From NCBI GenBank assembly GCA_018417955.1, contig JACTVC010000018.1, positions 992,001 to 1,056,000 of the forward strand: 64,000 nucleotides of DNA. The letters are read 5' to 3'. A program made the translations under genes and the position numbers. This document shows, in pieces, positions 55,061 to 64,000 of this stretch (positions are counted from its first letter, which is position 1; the number at the start of each line of letters is the position of its first letter). The notes under the pieces were generated by a model. It searched no databases and was not told the origin of the DNA. It was given only the letters and a program-made list of their open reading frames with translations. The stretch is from Laccaria trichodermophora (lineage: Eukaryota; Basidiomycota; Agaricomycetes; Agaricales; Hydnangiaceae).

Positions 55061-56408
55061 ATTTATGGCGAAGATGGATTTGCCTGTGGTATAAGAGATG
55101 TCTATCCCAAACACCAGTTTTTATTTCACCTGCTTCCCGTATGTCTCTGTTGACTTTCCGGTATTTACCAGCTAATAATATTCTAGATCTTTGTTGCTTC
55201 GTTTTTGTCAGCTCTCCTATATTCTCTGATTTTTCTCGTCCTCCGAGGAACTCTTACCCTCGACCCGAGCGAGCGTCGGACTAGTGCTGAGGGCGAAAAC
55301 TATCATCGTTTTGTTGCTCGCGTCGCACGAAGCATGATATGGTCTGTTATCCTGTCTGAAATTATTGCACTTCGTTGACTGTCTTCAGTCTTCAGTTACA
55401 GCATATGTTGTCTTCTTTGTGCCGTACTCCGTGTCGAGGTTGCTCGAAATTTCAGGCTTTGCCGTTCCATCACAGGCCATTGTCGTTGCTAGCATATGTT
55501 GGTTTTGCTTGGGTGAGTCTGATCTGCCAACGACACGTTACTTGAAGTTCACCGTGACGACAGGCATTGCGGCTGTGGCTCTTCTCTACAGTACATTTCG
55601 TGTGTTGGGTCCCGCTTTCAGTGCACGCTCCGGTGCGTCGACTCGGAAAGACTTGGAAACTGTTGGTTCTTTTGTATCACCAGGATTTAACAAAGAGTGT
55701 TTCACTTGGGATTAGGGATCGGCTTTAGAGGAAAAGATAAATGAGTACTGCTCTTTTGCACGCCTCTCTCGATCATCCACAGCGGACTCAATCCAGAATC
55801 TTCTCCCCGTGCTTCCCGAACGCAACACAAGCACTCAAAGCTTTTACAGCTATCCCAACACTCCTTTCAGGAGTCCTATTACCCATGTGTTACAACATCG
55901 CCCCGTGGTTGCCAGCTCTGAAAAAGCCACGCCGAAGTCTCCGACGAGTAGGGATTTGACAAATCGTGTCCGCCAAGAATCATTGGGACTTCCCTTGCCT
56001 CCTCGCCCCACTCGTTCACCGGTATCATCGGAACTTACCATGACCGAGCGGGGCCTGTTCAATATAGACCCTTCAATGTTCCGCCAGCTCATCACGCAGA
56101 CTCCCCTTGTCACCCACTTCCACGGCTCCCAGCAGGCAAAACCAATCTCTTGGCCATCCCGGGAGCGGCACGCATCACGTTTGTTGGATTCTTCCCCAAT
56201 ATCCTCAAATTCTCCGTCTCAAGATGTGTACGGGAAGCCCATACTTAATGCCATGGCTCTGTCGCCCCCTGCTCTACCGAACCGCTCTGTACCAGGGCAG
56301 CTCACGTTGAGAGCTAGCCGAAGCTTTCAAGTCACATGCCCACCGATGCTTCAGACAATGCCCAACGTTTCACCTGCGTCTGTCCCCTGTTTCTCTCTCA
56401 GTGGATAG
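55061..56408 (+). pseudogene. C-terminal half of a 7TM (GPCR-like) gene, joined to the polymerase end
   Basis: In frame with the polymerase tail, the sequence changes near 55060 to GEDGFACGIRDVYPKHQFLF, typical of the extracellular loop before helix 5 in fungal cAMP-receptor-like proteins. An intron (GTATGT...TTCTAG) joins it to IFVASFLSALLYSLIFLVLR (hel. 5). YHRFVARVARSMIW and VTAYVVFFVPYSVSRLLEIS (hel. 6) follow, then a last hydrophobic segment (GIAAVALLYSTFRVLGPAFS). A long Ser/Pro-rich tail to 56408 is interrupted by an in-frame TAG at 55713. Helices 1-4 are missing. The receptor half seems to have replaced the normal 3' end of the polymerase gene by rearrangement. Confidence 0.6.
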
Positions 56409-57029
56409 CTTCATGTATATTAACCCTCGTATGCCGCCGAATCCACCCAGGGCCCATCAGCCATAGCATTGAATGTGCACCGAAAACGAAAATTTTCTGA
56501 TACTTTACCAGCCAAATTTAACGCGTCGATTCGCATTTACTCCTGGCTTTCTATTAATTTATTTTTGTTCAGCTCAGGATACGTACAACGTGTTGCATGT
56601 AGGATTAGCACCTTTCGTTCATGATCATGTCCTGGAGTCGACGGTATCGTGTTGAAGGCGGCTATCAGAAAAACACGAGGAGCATGGCGCTTTCGACGGC
56701 GTCCAGTGCTTGGATGGTGATGTGCTAACGTTTTGCGGATGAAGATAGGTCGTTTTTGGAGCTTGGAGAATTGTGGAGATGCGGGGAAGCGGGGATATGT
56801 TGAAAGAACAGTTCAGCGTGAATTCGCGAACTTTGTCGTGTTCCGTGGTGTCACAACGAATAGGCTTTGGCGTCCTCAGGCTAACATTACCGATACACCT
56901 TCCCCACCAGACATTGGCAGTGCGACAGTGTCACGCTCACGCCTCTTCCGATTACTCATCTAGAATGGATTTCGAAGGCGACTTCGCGACAACTGAAAGA
57001 GAAAACACAGCGGAAGTGGTCGGGCGGAT
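56409..57029. other. Stretch without a convincing gene
   Basis: No family pattern. It holds the small repeat phrase shared with about 51990, and probably the promoter of the next gene. Confidence 0.35.
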
Positions 57030-58408
57030 GGACGAAGGTGAGAAGACATGGACTTCATGCGTGCATACTCATACATGTAAAGGTCCCCACACCATCAATG
57101 TATCGTCAACTGAGATGGAAACGAATCCGCAGGCTGCTTTGGGAGGAGGTGGGGTTGATGGGACGCGTTTTCATGGTGAAACTGGGGAATGGGATAGTGG
57201 TAAGTGTTGCCAATTACACCAAACCTACGCGTATTTTTGAACAGATGGGTTGCGGCTCCAGAGATCCCATCCAAACGCGGGTCATTACTGGCAACAAACA
57301 CGAATAACGAGTCAAGCCCAACTACAACCACTATACATGCACTCTGGTACTCCTCCCCTGCAACTGTTGACCCAGAGACCGGCGCCTCCCCCTCCTTCAA
57401 CTCATCAACAAACGGTCCCTTCTGCAATGACTCTTCAGCGAAGTCATTATATGAAGCCGCCCGTCTGTTCTCTATACAGGTATACCAAACTATTTTGCTG
57501 TTGAGGTTTCCCACTATGTATTTCCGGAGGGTTGTGGGGTCCAATGGGCACCAAGCAACAGCAGGGGATTCAGGCATGACAGCAAATGGAAAATACATTT
57601 GGGAGGAATTTATAGATTCATTGGTCAGGGAATGGAAGATGTCGACCAGCATCTCGGGTGTATTGACTTCGTGCGTTTTTTCTGATCTTCCCTTTTCAGA
57701 TTCAGAGCTACAAATAATAAAAAATGTGTAGGGTCACATTAGCAATATTGCGAATACCCGAAGCGGCCAACGACCCGTTTACGAAAACTGCTGCGCTGCT
57801 TTCATTGATATGCGCATTGATGAGCATATTGTATGGGGGCATATATATTATGAAGTTTGGGACTTTGAGGAGTATATATCGATCTTTGAGGTGGGCTGAG
57901 GTGCGTTTTTGTGTTCAAGAATGTTTTTTTATTTATTTAAAATTTTGACTGACTTGACTGGTGGTAGGAAGTAAATACTGCTACATGGTGGAACGTTTGG
58001 GTGCTACTGGCGATGCCGGTGGTGTCGACATCTTGGTATACTTTTAATTTTGTATCCTTGCTCGTTCTCACCTTTTTTCCCTTCTTTCTTTTTTATCTCC
58101 TGTTTTTGTTATTTTTATCCCCAAGGTCAATGCTACTCTTATTAGCATCCATCATCTCATACATCTGGTTCAATGGATCAGGGACTGAACCTTCCTCCCC
58201 TGCACAACCAAGTGCAACAGTGGCTTTGGGTCCACGGTTGGCTCTCACAGGGCTCCTGGTGGTTGGGATGATTTATTTGGTGATGATAATGAAAACATTG
58301 ATGAGGTACAGCAAGGAACAGGGTGAGATGAGGGTGGATGCAGAGATGAGTTTGGGTGCTGTTCCTGTGCAGAGTGGGGAGCTGGAGGATAGGGGCAGGG
58401 AGACATAG
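57030..58408 (+). CDS. Multi-pass membrane protein of unknown function
   Basis: Plus-strand gene; the start is approximate. A soluble N-terminal part reads VAAPEIPSKRGSLLATNTNN and FNSSTNGPFCNDSSAKSLYE, then KYIWEEFIDSLVREWKMSTS, followed by an intron. The C-terminal part has TKTAALLSLICALMSILYGG, MKFGTLRSIYRSLRWAE, WWNVWVLLAMPVV and LALTGLLVVGMIYLVMIMKT, at least four hydrophobic segments, and a short charged tail to TAG 58408. The layout is that of a basidiomycete membrane protein family of unknown function. Inner intron edges around 57650-57750, 57900-57965 and 58035-58130 look normal. The junction near 57190 could not be fixed. Confidence 0.55.
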
Positions 58409-58717
58409 AGATGGGTACATGCAAGCAAATTTCTTGAGGCAAATGAATATCTACATTTTGGACATCAGCAGTACACCTACCTATCTTTCTTTGTTCAACT
58501 GTATTGAGATGAAATCCTGCATTTACTGTAAGAGCAGTCATCCAAAAAATGTATGGTGTGCCAGTGGAGTTCCAGAAAGTCCTATTATTTGTGCTATGCT
58601 TGTGAAAGAGTTGGAGATGTTAGTGATAGATAGTATAAAACAGGGCCCAGACTTGTACACTTGATGGCAACACCAAAGACCAAATCCTAAAACACTTGCA
58701 AGTCATGCTAAAGAGTT

Positions 58718-59045
58718 CCTACCCTTGCAGCAGCTTGCAATGGATTTACTGACAAATTACTGTTGAACACAAGTACTTCATTTGATGGGTATGATGCCCA
58801 ACTATGGCAACAGTATGGCAAGACAAAACCATAAAGTACAAGAGGGGAGGATGGTGAAATTTAGCTAAAATAGATTTCCACCCTTGCAGCAGCTTGTAAC
58901 AGATTTACCAACAAATTACCATGAAACACAAGTAATGCATTTGATGGGTATGATGCCCAACTATTACACAAAATGGCAACAGTATGGCAAGATAAAGCCA
59001 AAAAGTGCAAGAGCGGGGGGCTGGTGAAATCAAGCTAAAATAGTT
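58718..59045 (+). repeat. Tandem duplication, ~165 bp unit, two copies
   Basis: Both copies start CCCTTGCAGCAGCTTG, contain ATTTGATGGGTATGATGCCC and GGCAACAGTATGGCAAGA, and end near AGCTAAAATAG. The second is followed directly by the dispersed repeat also seen at 38765-38900. Confidence 0.75.
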
Positions 59046-59194
59046 TTTGGTAGGTTGCCTGCCCAAGGTAATGTGTTACCAGAGTTTCAGCTTTCGCCAT
59101 TCCAGTATATACAGCTGTCTGCGTGGCGAAGTCAGCTGATTGATTACAAACTCCACCTGGAAAAACCTAAGAGCCCCCAAACCCCCGATGTACT
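59046..59194. repeat. Dispersed repeat, second copy
   Basis: Partner of 38765-38900 and 39470-39510. It ends where the 3' half of a tRNA-like unit begins. Confidence 0.55.
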
Positions 59195-59256
59195 ATGTAT
59201 TGCCTCTTCCATTAAGGCTGGTATGTGCGAAGACTGGGTTCGATTCCCCGGAGAAT
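59195..59256 (+). pseudogene. 3' half of a tRNA-like unit (C0)
   Basis: Begins in the anticodon loop (TACTATGTATTGCCTC) and continues through the B box GGGTTCGATTCCCC. It is nearly the same as the 3' half of A6, but the acceptor strand is damaged. Confidence 0.55.
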
Positions 59257-59411
59257 GTAGGATGCCATGTGTCGCTTGTTTTCTTCATTGTCACTTGCTA
59301 ATGAAGTAATTCTTCAGTGCTTGCAAGCTGCGCAAACGATTGGCAATCACAAAACAACCTGCCTACCCACCCACCTCCCATTCAAGACCGCATAACCCTT
59401 ACACAACAAAC

Positions 59412-59510
59412 CCTCCGTTCGTATACTGGCAGTATGTGTGCCTGCTTTGCAGATATGTTGGCAAACGGAAATTACACGCACAAAGACTGGGTTCGATTCC
59501 CAGACAAAGA
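59412..59510 (+). tRNA. tRNA-like unit C1
   Basis: Anticodon stem TGTGC/GCACA and T arm intact; 3' acceptor strand ACAAAGA is mismatched at two positions. A T5 run lies about 25 bp downstream. Confidence 0.5.
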
Positions 59511-59574
59511 GGATGGTGTGCGAACTCGACCAGTTTTTACAACGCACGTCACAGCTCCCTCGATTTGTCTGCAA

Positions 59575-60529
59575 CATCAGCAAGTTAACAGTTTACTTTC
59601 TGGCTTTTAGCTGCTTTTTAGCTTGCGACCAGCTGAAAAGTGTAAAAGCTGGAAAGCTAATCTACCGAAAATATGACATCCTAGCAGATCTCGAGAAACA
59701 CTCAGATTACAAGAAAAATAAAAAACTAATCTACCTCAAACCCCCTCCACCCCTATCTTGCCTTCAGATTCTCAGCAACAAACGGCATGAGCTGTCAAGT
59801 AATTGAGTGGGACACACTATGAGAGGGAAGGAGCACTCTGTACCGGCAGTCCATGGATGGAACAGGTCATGCTACAGTGTTGAGGAGTGGTGTCTTCTTT
59901 GGCCGCAAACAGCGTCTGAGGATAGCTGCTGTGTTGCAGAAATTGGCAAAGTGGGGGTGATGGGAAGAAGGGAGAGACGACGTGGCGACTGATGGCAACA
60001 CCACGTGAGTTGAATATTTGATCAATACAGCCAAACACGTCCACGTCACATCCTATCTTCAACTCTCATCTACCAGCCTTCCCCTCTACCCCGCTCGGTC
60101 TACTGCATGTACTATGCAGGTGCGCTGTGCTGCTGCATCTACTGAAATCATAGTGTGCAGTTACATTGTGTTTTGGACCCTTGTTGACGATGGATTGCAG
60201 CAGTCTGGTGTGGCAATCTGGTGTGTTCTTGAATATTCTTCTTATAAATTTCCCTCTGACAGATTCTTGATGCATCTCTCTGAGCTAGGTAGATTTCCGC
60301 AATGTTGGGTAGACTACATAGTCAAGTAAATTTGCACTTTAGTTGCTAGTTTTACCTCGATTGCTCTTTTTTTTGACTTTTTTCTGCTTTTTCAACTTTT
60401 TTGTTTGCTGGCCAATAGCCGCTTTTTGCAAAATTTGGCCTGGCTTTTTAACTTGCGGCTTTTCCGCCTTTTCCGCCTTGTAGCCACTTGTACAAGTCAA
60501 AAAAAGTAAAGTGTGAAAGTCCCGATGAA
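59575..60529. mobile_element. 955 bp insertion inside a tRNA-like unit leader
   Basis: The leader phrase GATTTGTCTGCAA|TTGGCGATCAC is split here. The ends are loosely inverted (CATCAGCAAGTTAACAG against CATCGGGACTTTCACAC), with a possible 2-bp AA at both sides. No transposase frame. The interior has GCTTTTTAGCTGC and CGGCTTTTCCGCC runs near the two ends. Class unknown. Confidence 0.4.
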
Positions 60530-60598
60530 TTGGCGATCACAAAACCCGCCTACCACCCACCTCTCATTCAAGACTGCGTAAACCCTTACACAAACAAC

Positions 60599-60696
60599 CC
60601 TCCGTTCGTATACTGGCAGTACGTGTGCCTACTATGCATGACCGATAGAAATAGCAAGTACGCGCACAAAGACTGGGTTCGATTCCCAGACGGAGA
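60599..60696 (+). tRNA. tRNA-like unit C2
   Basis: Acceptor CCTCCGT/ACGGAGA, anticodon stem TGTGC/GCACA, perfect T arm; T5 run about 25 bp downstream. Confidence 0.6.
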
Positions 60697-60833
60697 AGAG
60701 ACGGTCAACATTATCAACCCATTTTTACATCTCGCATCACAGCTCCCTCGCTTCGTACCTGCAATTGACGATCACAAAACCCGCCTACCCACTGCACCCC
60801 ATTCAAGACCGCGTAACCCCTGACACATCCAAC

Positions 60834-60925
60834 CCTCCGTTCGTATACCGGCAGTACATGTGCTACTATTGCAGACGTTCGTTGAATGGTTCGCGCAAAG
60901 ACTGGGTTCGATTCCCAGATGGAGA
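60834..60925 (+). tRNA. tRNA-like unit C3
   Basis: Near copy of B3 (same insert), acceptor CCTCCGT/ATGGAGA, perfect T arm; T5 run downstream. Confidence 0.55.
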
Positions 60926-61040
60926 GGATTGCGCACCAATGGGGCCAATTTTTACATCGCGCGTTATAGCTCCTTCGATTTTTACCTGCGATTGGCACCC
61001 ACCTCCCACTCAAGCTTCGCGTAAACCTTCTACATCTAAC

Positions 61041-61132
61041 TCTCCGTTCGTATACCGGCAGTACATGTGCTACTATTTCAAGACGTTCGTTGAGCGATAC
61101 GCGCAAAGACTGGGTTCGATTCCCAAACGTTG
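61041..61132 (+). tRNA. tRNA-like unit C4, damaged 3' end
   Basis: D arm and B box intact, anticodon stem TGTGC/GCGCA. After CGATTCCC the acceptor strand reads AAACGTTGA and no longer pairs with TCTCCGT. Confidence 0.4.
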
Positions 61133-61265
61133 ACTGAGCTTGACCAATCAATATTTTTACAATCGTGCGTCACAGCTCCCTTGCTTCGTACCTGCAATTG
61201 ACGATCACAAAAAACCCGGCCACCCACCTCCCATTCAGGTTCCGCGTGAACCTTCTACATCTAAC

Positions 61266-61363
61266 TCTCCCTTCGTATACCGGCAGTACGTGTGCTGCTA
61301 TTGTAAATGGTTCGTAAATGGAAAGTACACGCACAAAGACTGGGTTCGATTCCCAGACGGAGA
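61266..61363 (+). tRNA. tRNA-like unit C5
   Basis: Acceptor TCTCCCT/ACGGAGA (one mismatch), anticodon stem TGTGC/GCACA, perfect T arm. Confidence 0.55.
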
Positions 61364-61492
61364 TGTTGAAACGTTGAAGCTTGACCAATCAATATTTTCG
61401 TCACAGCTCCCTCGATCATTTGTCTGCAATTGGCAATTATTACACCCACCCACCTCCCATTCAAGTTCCGCATAACCCCTTACACATCCAAC

Positions 61493-61587
61493 TCTCCGTT
61501 CGTATAACGGCAGTACATGTGCTGCTATTTCCAGGAAGGCTCATTAAATGGTACGCGCAAAGACTGGGTTCGATTCCCAGACGAAGA
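61493..61587 (+). tRNA. tRNA-like unit C6
   Basis: Acceptor TCTCCGT/ACGAAGA, anticodon stem TGTGC/GCGCA, perfect T arm; T5 run about 25 bp downstream. Confidence 0.55.
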
Positions 61588-61744
61588 GGATGGTGTACCA
61601 ACTCGACCAGTTTTTACAACGCGCGTCACAGTTCCCTCGTATTTGTACCTGCAATTGACGATCACAAAAAACCCACCTACTATACCCATCCATGATCCAC
61701 CTTCCATTCAACGCCTCATCCTCATAAACCCTCCTACATCCAAC

Positions 61745-61846
61745 CCTCCGTTCGTATACCGGCAGTACATGTGCCTACTGTTTACAAATGTGTAAGCACG
61801 TCAGAGGAAGTACGCACAAAGACTGGGTTCGATTCGCAGACGGAGA
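61745..61846 (+). tRNA. tRNA-like unit C7
   Basis: Acceptor CCTCCGT/ACGGAGA, anticodon stem TGTGC/GCACA; one change in the T stem (CGATTCGCAG). T5 run about 25 bp downstream. Confidence 0.5.
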
Positions 61847-61993
61847 GGAAGCGATTGACATATTCAAGACATTTTTACATCGCGCGTCCCAGCTCCTTCG
61901 ATTGTACTTCCAGCTCCCCAACCTGCGTGCGTGCGTGATTTGTGATTGCCAATACCTCCCATTCAAGTTTCATGTAAGCCTTCCCATATCCAA

Positions 61994-62099
61994 CACTCCA
62001 TTCGTTTGGCATTCGTATACCGGCAGTACGTGTGTCTACTATTATTGGTCATGGCACCGATGGTCTGCTCAAAGACGGGGTTCGACTCTCCGATGGAGA
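61994..62099 (+). tRNA. tRNA-like unit C8, altered arms
   Basis: A short CATTCGT duplication disrupts the 5' acceptor. The T arm is CGGGG-TTCGACT-CTCCG, a paired T-A to G-C replacement relative to CTGGG/CCCAG. Corresponds to A7. Confidence 0.4.
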
Positions 62100-62269
62100 G
62101 TAAGTGATAACTGGTTTTTCCTCATGCTTCTTCATACTCACAAGATAGTTTGTTGCATCTGGAATGGGTGAATATGTCCCGTAAAATACAAACATCCCAC
62201 CAAAGCTCATTGATTATCACCTAGTACATAGGTATGATCCAATCCTTTGCTCAACTCCCCACATCTAAC

Positions 62270-62369
62270 CCTCCGTTCGTATATTGGCAGTACGTGTGCC
62301 TACTAGTATATCAGGTGTCGGAAATCCTTCTCACATGCAGAAAGATCGGGTTCGACTCCCAGACGGAGA
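62270..62369 (+). tRNA. tRNA-like unit C9
   Basis: Acceptor CCTCCGT/ACGGAGA; T stem TCGGG/CCCAG with one mismatch. Corresponds to A8. Confidence 0.45.
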
Positions 62370-62514
62370 ATACATTAGTTTCCACTTCTTTTCCTTGTCG
62401 TGTCTCAGTAACAACGTGAACCCATCTACTTACTCCTGTACGTTTACTTTTGAAAATTCCACAGGTAACCTCACAAAAATCCTCCTACATCCTGCCCTTG
62501 TCCTGCCCTCTAGA

Positions 62515-62612
62515 TCTCCGTTCGTATACCGGCAGTACGCGTGCTATCATCACTGGTGGAGGAAGTGACTACTTAGTATGCACAGAGACTGGGTTCGACT
62601 CCCAGACGGAGA
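62515..62612 (+). tRNA. tRNA-like unit C10
   Basis: Acceptor TCTCCGT/ACGGAGA fully paired, T arm CTGGG-TTCGACT-CCCAG, T8 run about 20 bp downstream. Corresponds to A9. Confidence 0.55.
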
Positions 62613-62770
62613 GTATGATCATCAAGGGTCAATTTTTTTTTGATTGGTGTGTATATTTGATTTTTGACTTAGACCTGAAAACTACCTATCCAACCCCAAA
62701 AAAATTCCTCCCACCTACAAAAATTATGATTGGTCGTGCAAAAGCTCGGTTCGATTGTCAGACGGATAGT

Positions 62771-63454
62771 GCGTTCTCATGCACGGGCTTCAATTCCGAG
62801 ACAAAGGGTTCACTTACACTGGGGGGGGGAAGAGTTAGGTAGTACTCCTTTACGCATCTGAGCTCCTCGAGCTTGGATCAGCCAATACGGTTTTTTAAAA
62901 GGAGGATTTTTATTGGTGTCTCGCTAACAGCTCGTCGATTCCGATCATTAGTCCGATGACGAGTTACGCTCAACACTTGAGAAAAAAGTACCAGTATTCA
63001 ATCTCTTTGTTAGTACATCGATGAGTACACGCACCTCCCCATCGACCACGCAAAGCACTAAGAAACGCTATTCGTCAACACATGCCTCTAACCGATTCGG
63101 CGCTCATCGTTGATCCATACCTCAAAGTCCACAATGACAGCTTCCTCAACATCCGCACTCGCAACGTCGACCTGTTGTGGTTATGATGATCAGCATCATA
63201 TGAGTTTTACAACGTGCACATTATGTGACAACGTCCACCCTGCCGTCACCCGCCCGATTGTCATTCTCCTTGATCATGGCCATCGTCGAAGATCAAGCTC
63301 CAAGCCTTCGCTTACATCCCCGCCTTCGTGAGCGGTCGATTCGGAGGCGGAGGAGATTGAATGTCAAGGTGTGAACGTTGTCTCGTCGGAAGAGTCTGCG
63401 TGAAGTGCGTTACGTTATCTTCGTTCATGGAGACCAGTGGATCCTCATCCACCG
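62771..63454. other. Left flank of copy 3 block
   Basis: Similar to 11350-11480 near its start (TTCAATTCCGAGACAAA, CGAGCTTGGATC). No convincing gene in the rest. Confidence 0.35.
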
Positions 63455-64000
63455 CTATGCAGGGCAATCCATCTTCTGCAAGGTCGGCACTTCATCGGCA
63501 ATATCCTGTCGTCGAGCTGTGGAGTCAGGTTGAACTGGGAGGAGAGGTTGATGGGCGATGTGTTGGAGATGACGAAGGGTGGGGAGGTGATGTTGACATG
63601 GTGGGAGCGTGTTTGGGTTGGTAGGTCGGATGGGAAGAGTACGCTTGGAGGCGGCGGAGCGTTCCGAAGAGGCACTTGTGTACGAGGAACAGAGTACCAG
63701 ACTCGACCTCCACATCCATCCTATCATCCATGTCCTTCACCTCCTCATCCTCATCCTTCAAAAACGGATCCATATCTTCCTCCGGGTGCAGGCATAGTAG
63801 TGGGCTTCAAGATCGACTTGGACACCGTCGTCGGACGAGGGCGTTTCCGTGGTGGTGGTGTTTGCCTGCTAGTTGGCGGACTAACACTAGAGGAAGGCGA
63901 GGTGATTTGTGATGCTTATTGTTTACGGCGAGTCAAGGGGGACGACAATATCCTAGGTATAGGCCTCATGAGGAGGGTTGGTGACAAGCGTAATAGCGCA
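63455..64000 (-). pseudogene. Decayed copy 3 of the proline-rich SILK protein gene, partial
   Basis: Minus-strand homology to 2271-3524. From the right edge it runs through SPSSSVSPPT and KSILKPTT, then an internal deletion removes the conserved core. It resumes with MDPFLKDEDEEVKDMDDRMD and MSTSPPHPSSSPTHRP. Stops and frame changes occur before the SILK motif, and the RVxF arginine is a serine here (SVLF). The 5' part lies beyond the window edge. Confidence 0.6.

Larger units (their letters stand above)
59195..62770 (+). repeat. Array C: tRNA-like units
   Basis: Ten mostly complete units plus 3' halves at both ends (59195-59256 and about 62735-62770). Period is about 180-240 bp apart from one 955 bp interruption (59575-60529). 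Leaders and downstream oligo-T runs are as in array A. C8-C11 correspond to A7-A10; C3 shares its insert with B3. Confidence 0.75.

Noticed and set aside
56733..57240. Frames between the receptor fragment and the membrane protein gene
   Set aside because: No family pattern, and the two overlapping frames contradict each other; only the part from about 57030 may belong to the next gene.
4324..62612. Idea that the units are nonsense-suppressor tRNAs (a CTA word lies in the anticodon loop) reading through the TAG codons of the polymerase gene
   Set aside because: The loop is not aligned well enough to place the anticodon: U33 is missing when CTA is put at 34-36, and one polymerase stop is TGA.

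Overview
The window looks like nuclear DNA of an agaricomycete fungus (Basidiomycota). The evidence is many 47-60 bp GT-AG introns and protein families that I recognise as typical of mushroom-forming fungi: a Plavaka-type transposase, a DUF6698 protein, a RecQ-like helicase fragment, a JmjC protein, and basidiomycete multi-pass membrane proteins. I cannot name the species. No rRNA gene or CRISPR array was seen. Exon edges were read by eye and may be off by a base or so.

Region by region. 1-659 holds the 3'-truncated part of a seven-helix-type membrane protein gene (minus strand). 2271-6525 holds an intronless proline/serine-rich protein gene followed by array A of tRNA-like units. 6590-11340 is a decayed zone with a segmental duplication, a broken membrane protein gene and scattered old tRNA-like units. 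11537-21977 is a second copy of the '2271 gene + spacer + array' block. It has been split by nested insertions: a 4.7 kb hAT transposon (12247-16942), a 677 bp hAT-type derivative (17173-17849), and a solo LTR (17963-18974) that carries a 584 bp MITE (18364-18947). A long-TIR element with broken gene fragments lies at about 19097-20728. 22100-22770 is a tandem repeat. 23409-24870 is a DUF6698 gene. 27028-36336 is a JmjC gene lying between inverted repeat arms that carry clusters of a short motif (GACTTCGCGTC). 37004-44652 holds three hypothetical genes. 45642-50043 is an apparently intact Plavaka transposase gene. 50600-51740 is a third copy of the arm repeat. 52670-56408 is a broken DNA polymerase eta gene running in frame into the C-terminal half of a 7TM receptor-like gene. 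About 57030-58408 is a membrane protein gene. 59195-62770 is array C of tRNA-like units, followed by a third, decayed copy of the 2271-type gene.

The most striking signal is the set of three head-to-tail arrays of about 95 bp tRNA-like units. Each unit has readable acceptor, D, anticodon and T arms, an intron-like insert in the anticodon loop, and usually an oligo-T run some 20-30 nt downstream, as expected of RNA polymerase III genes. Stem changes between units are often compensated. The second is the hAT element, whose single spliced gene fuses a Ulp1/C48-type protease to a BED-finger hAT transposase. Most other content is mobile or decaying; the nested insertions, with clean target duplications, give a relative timeline.
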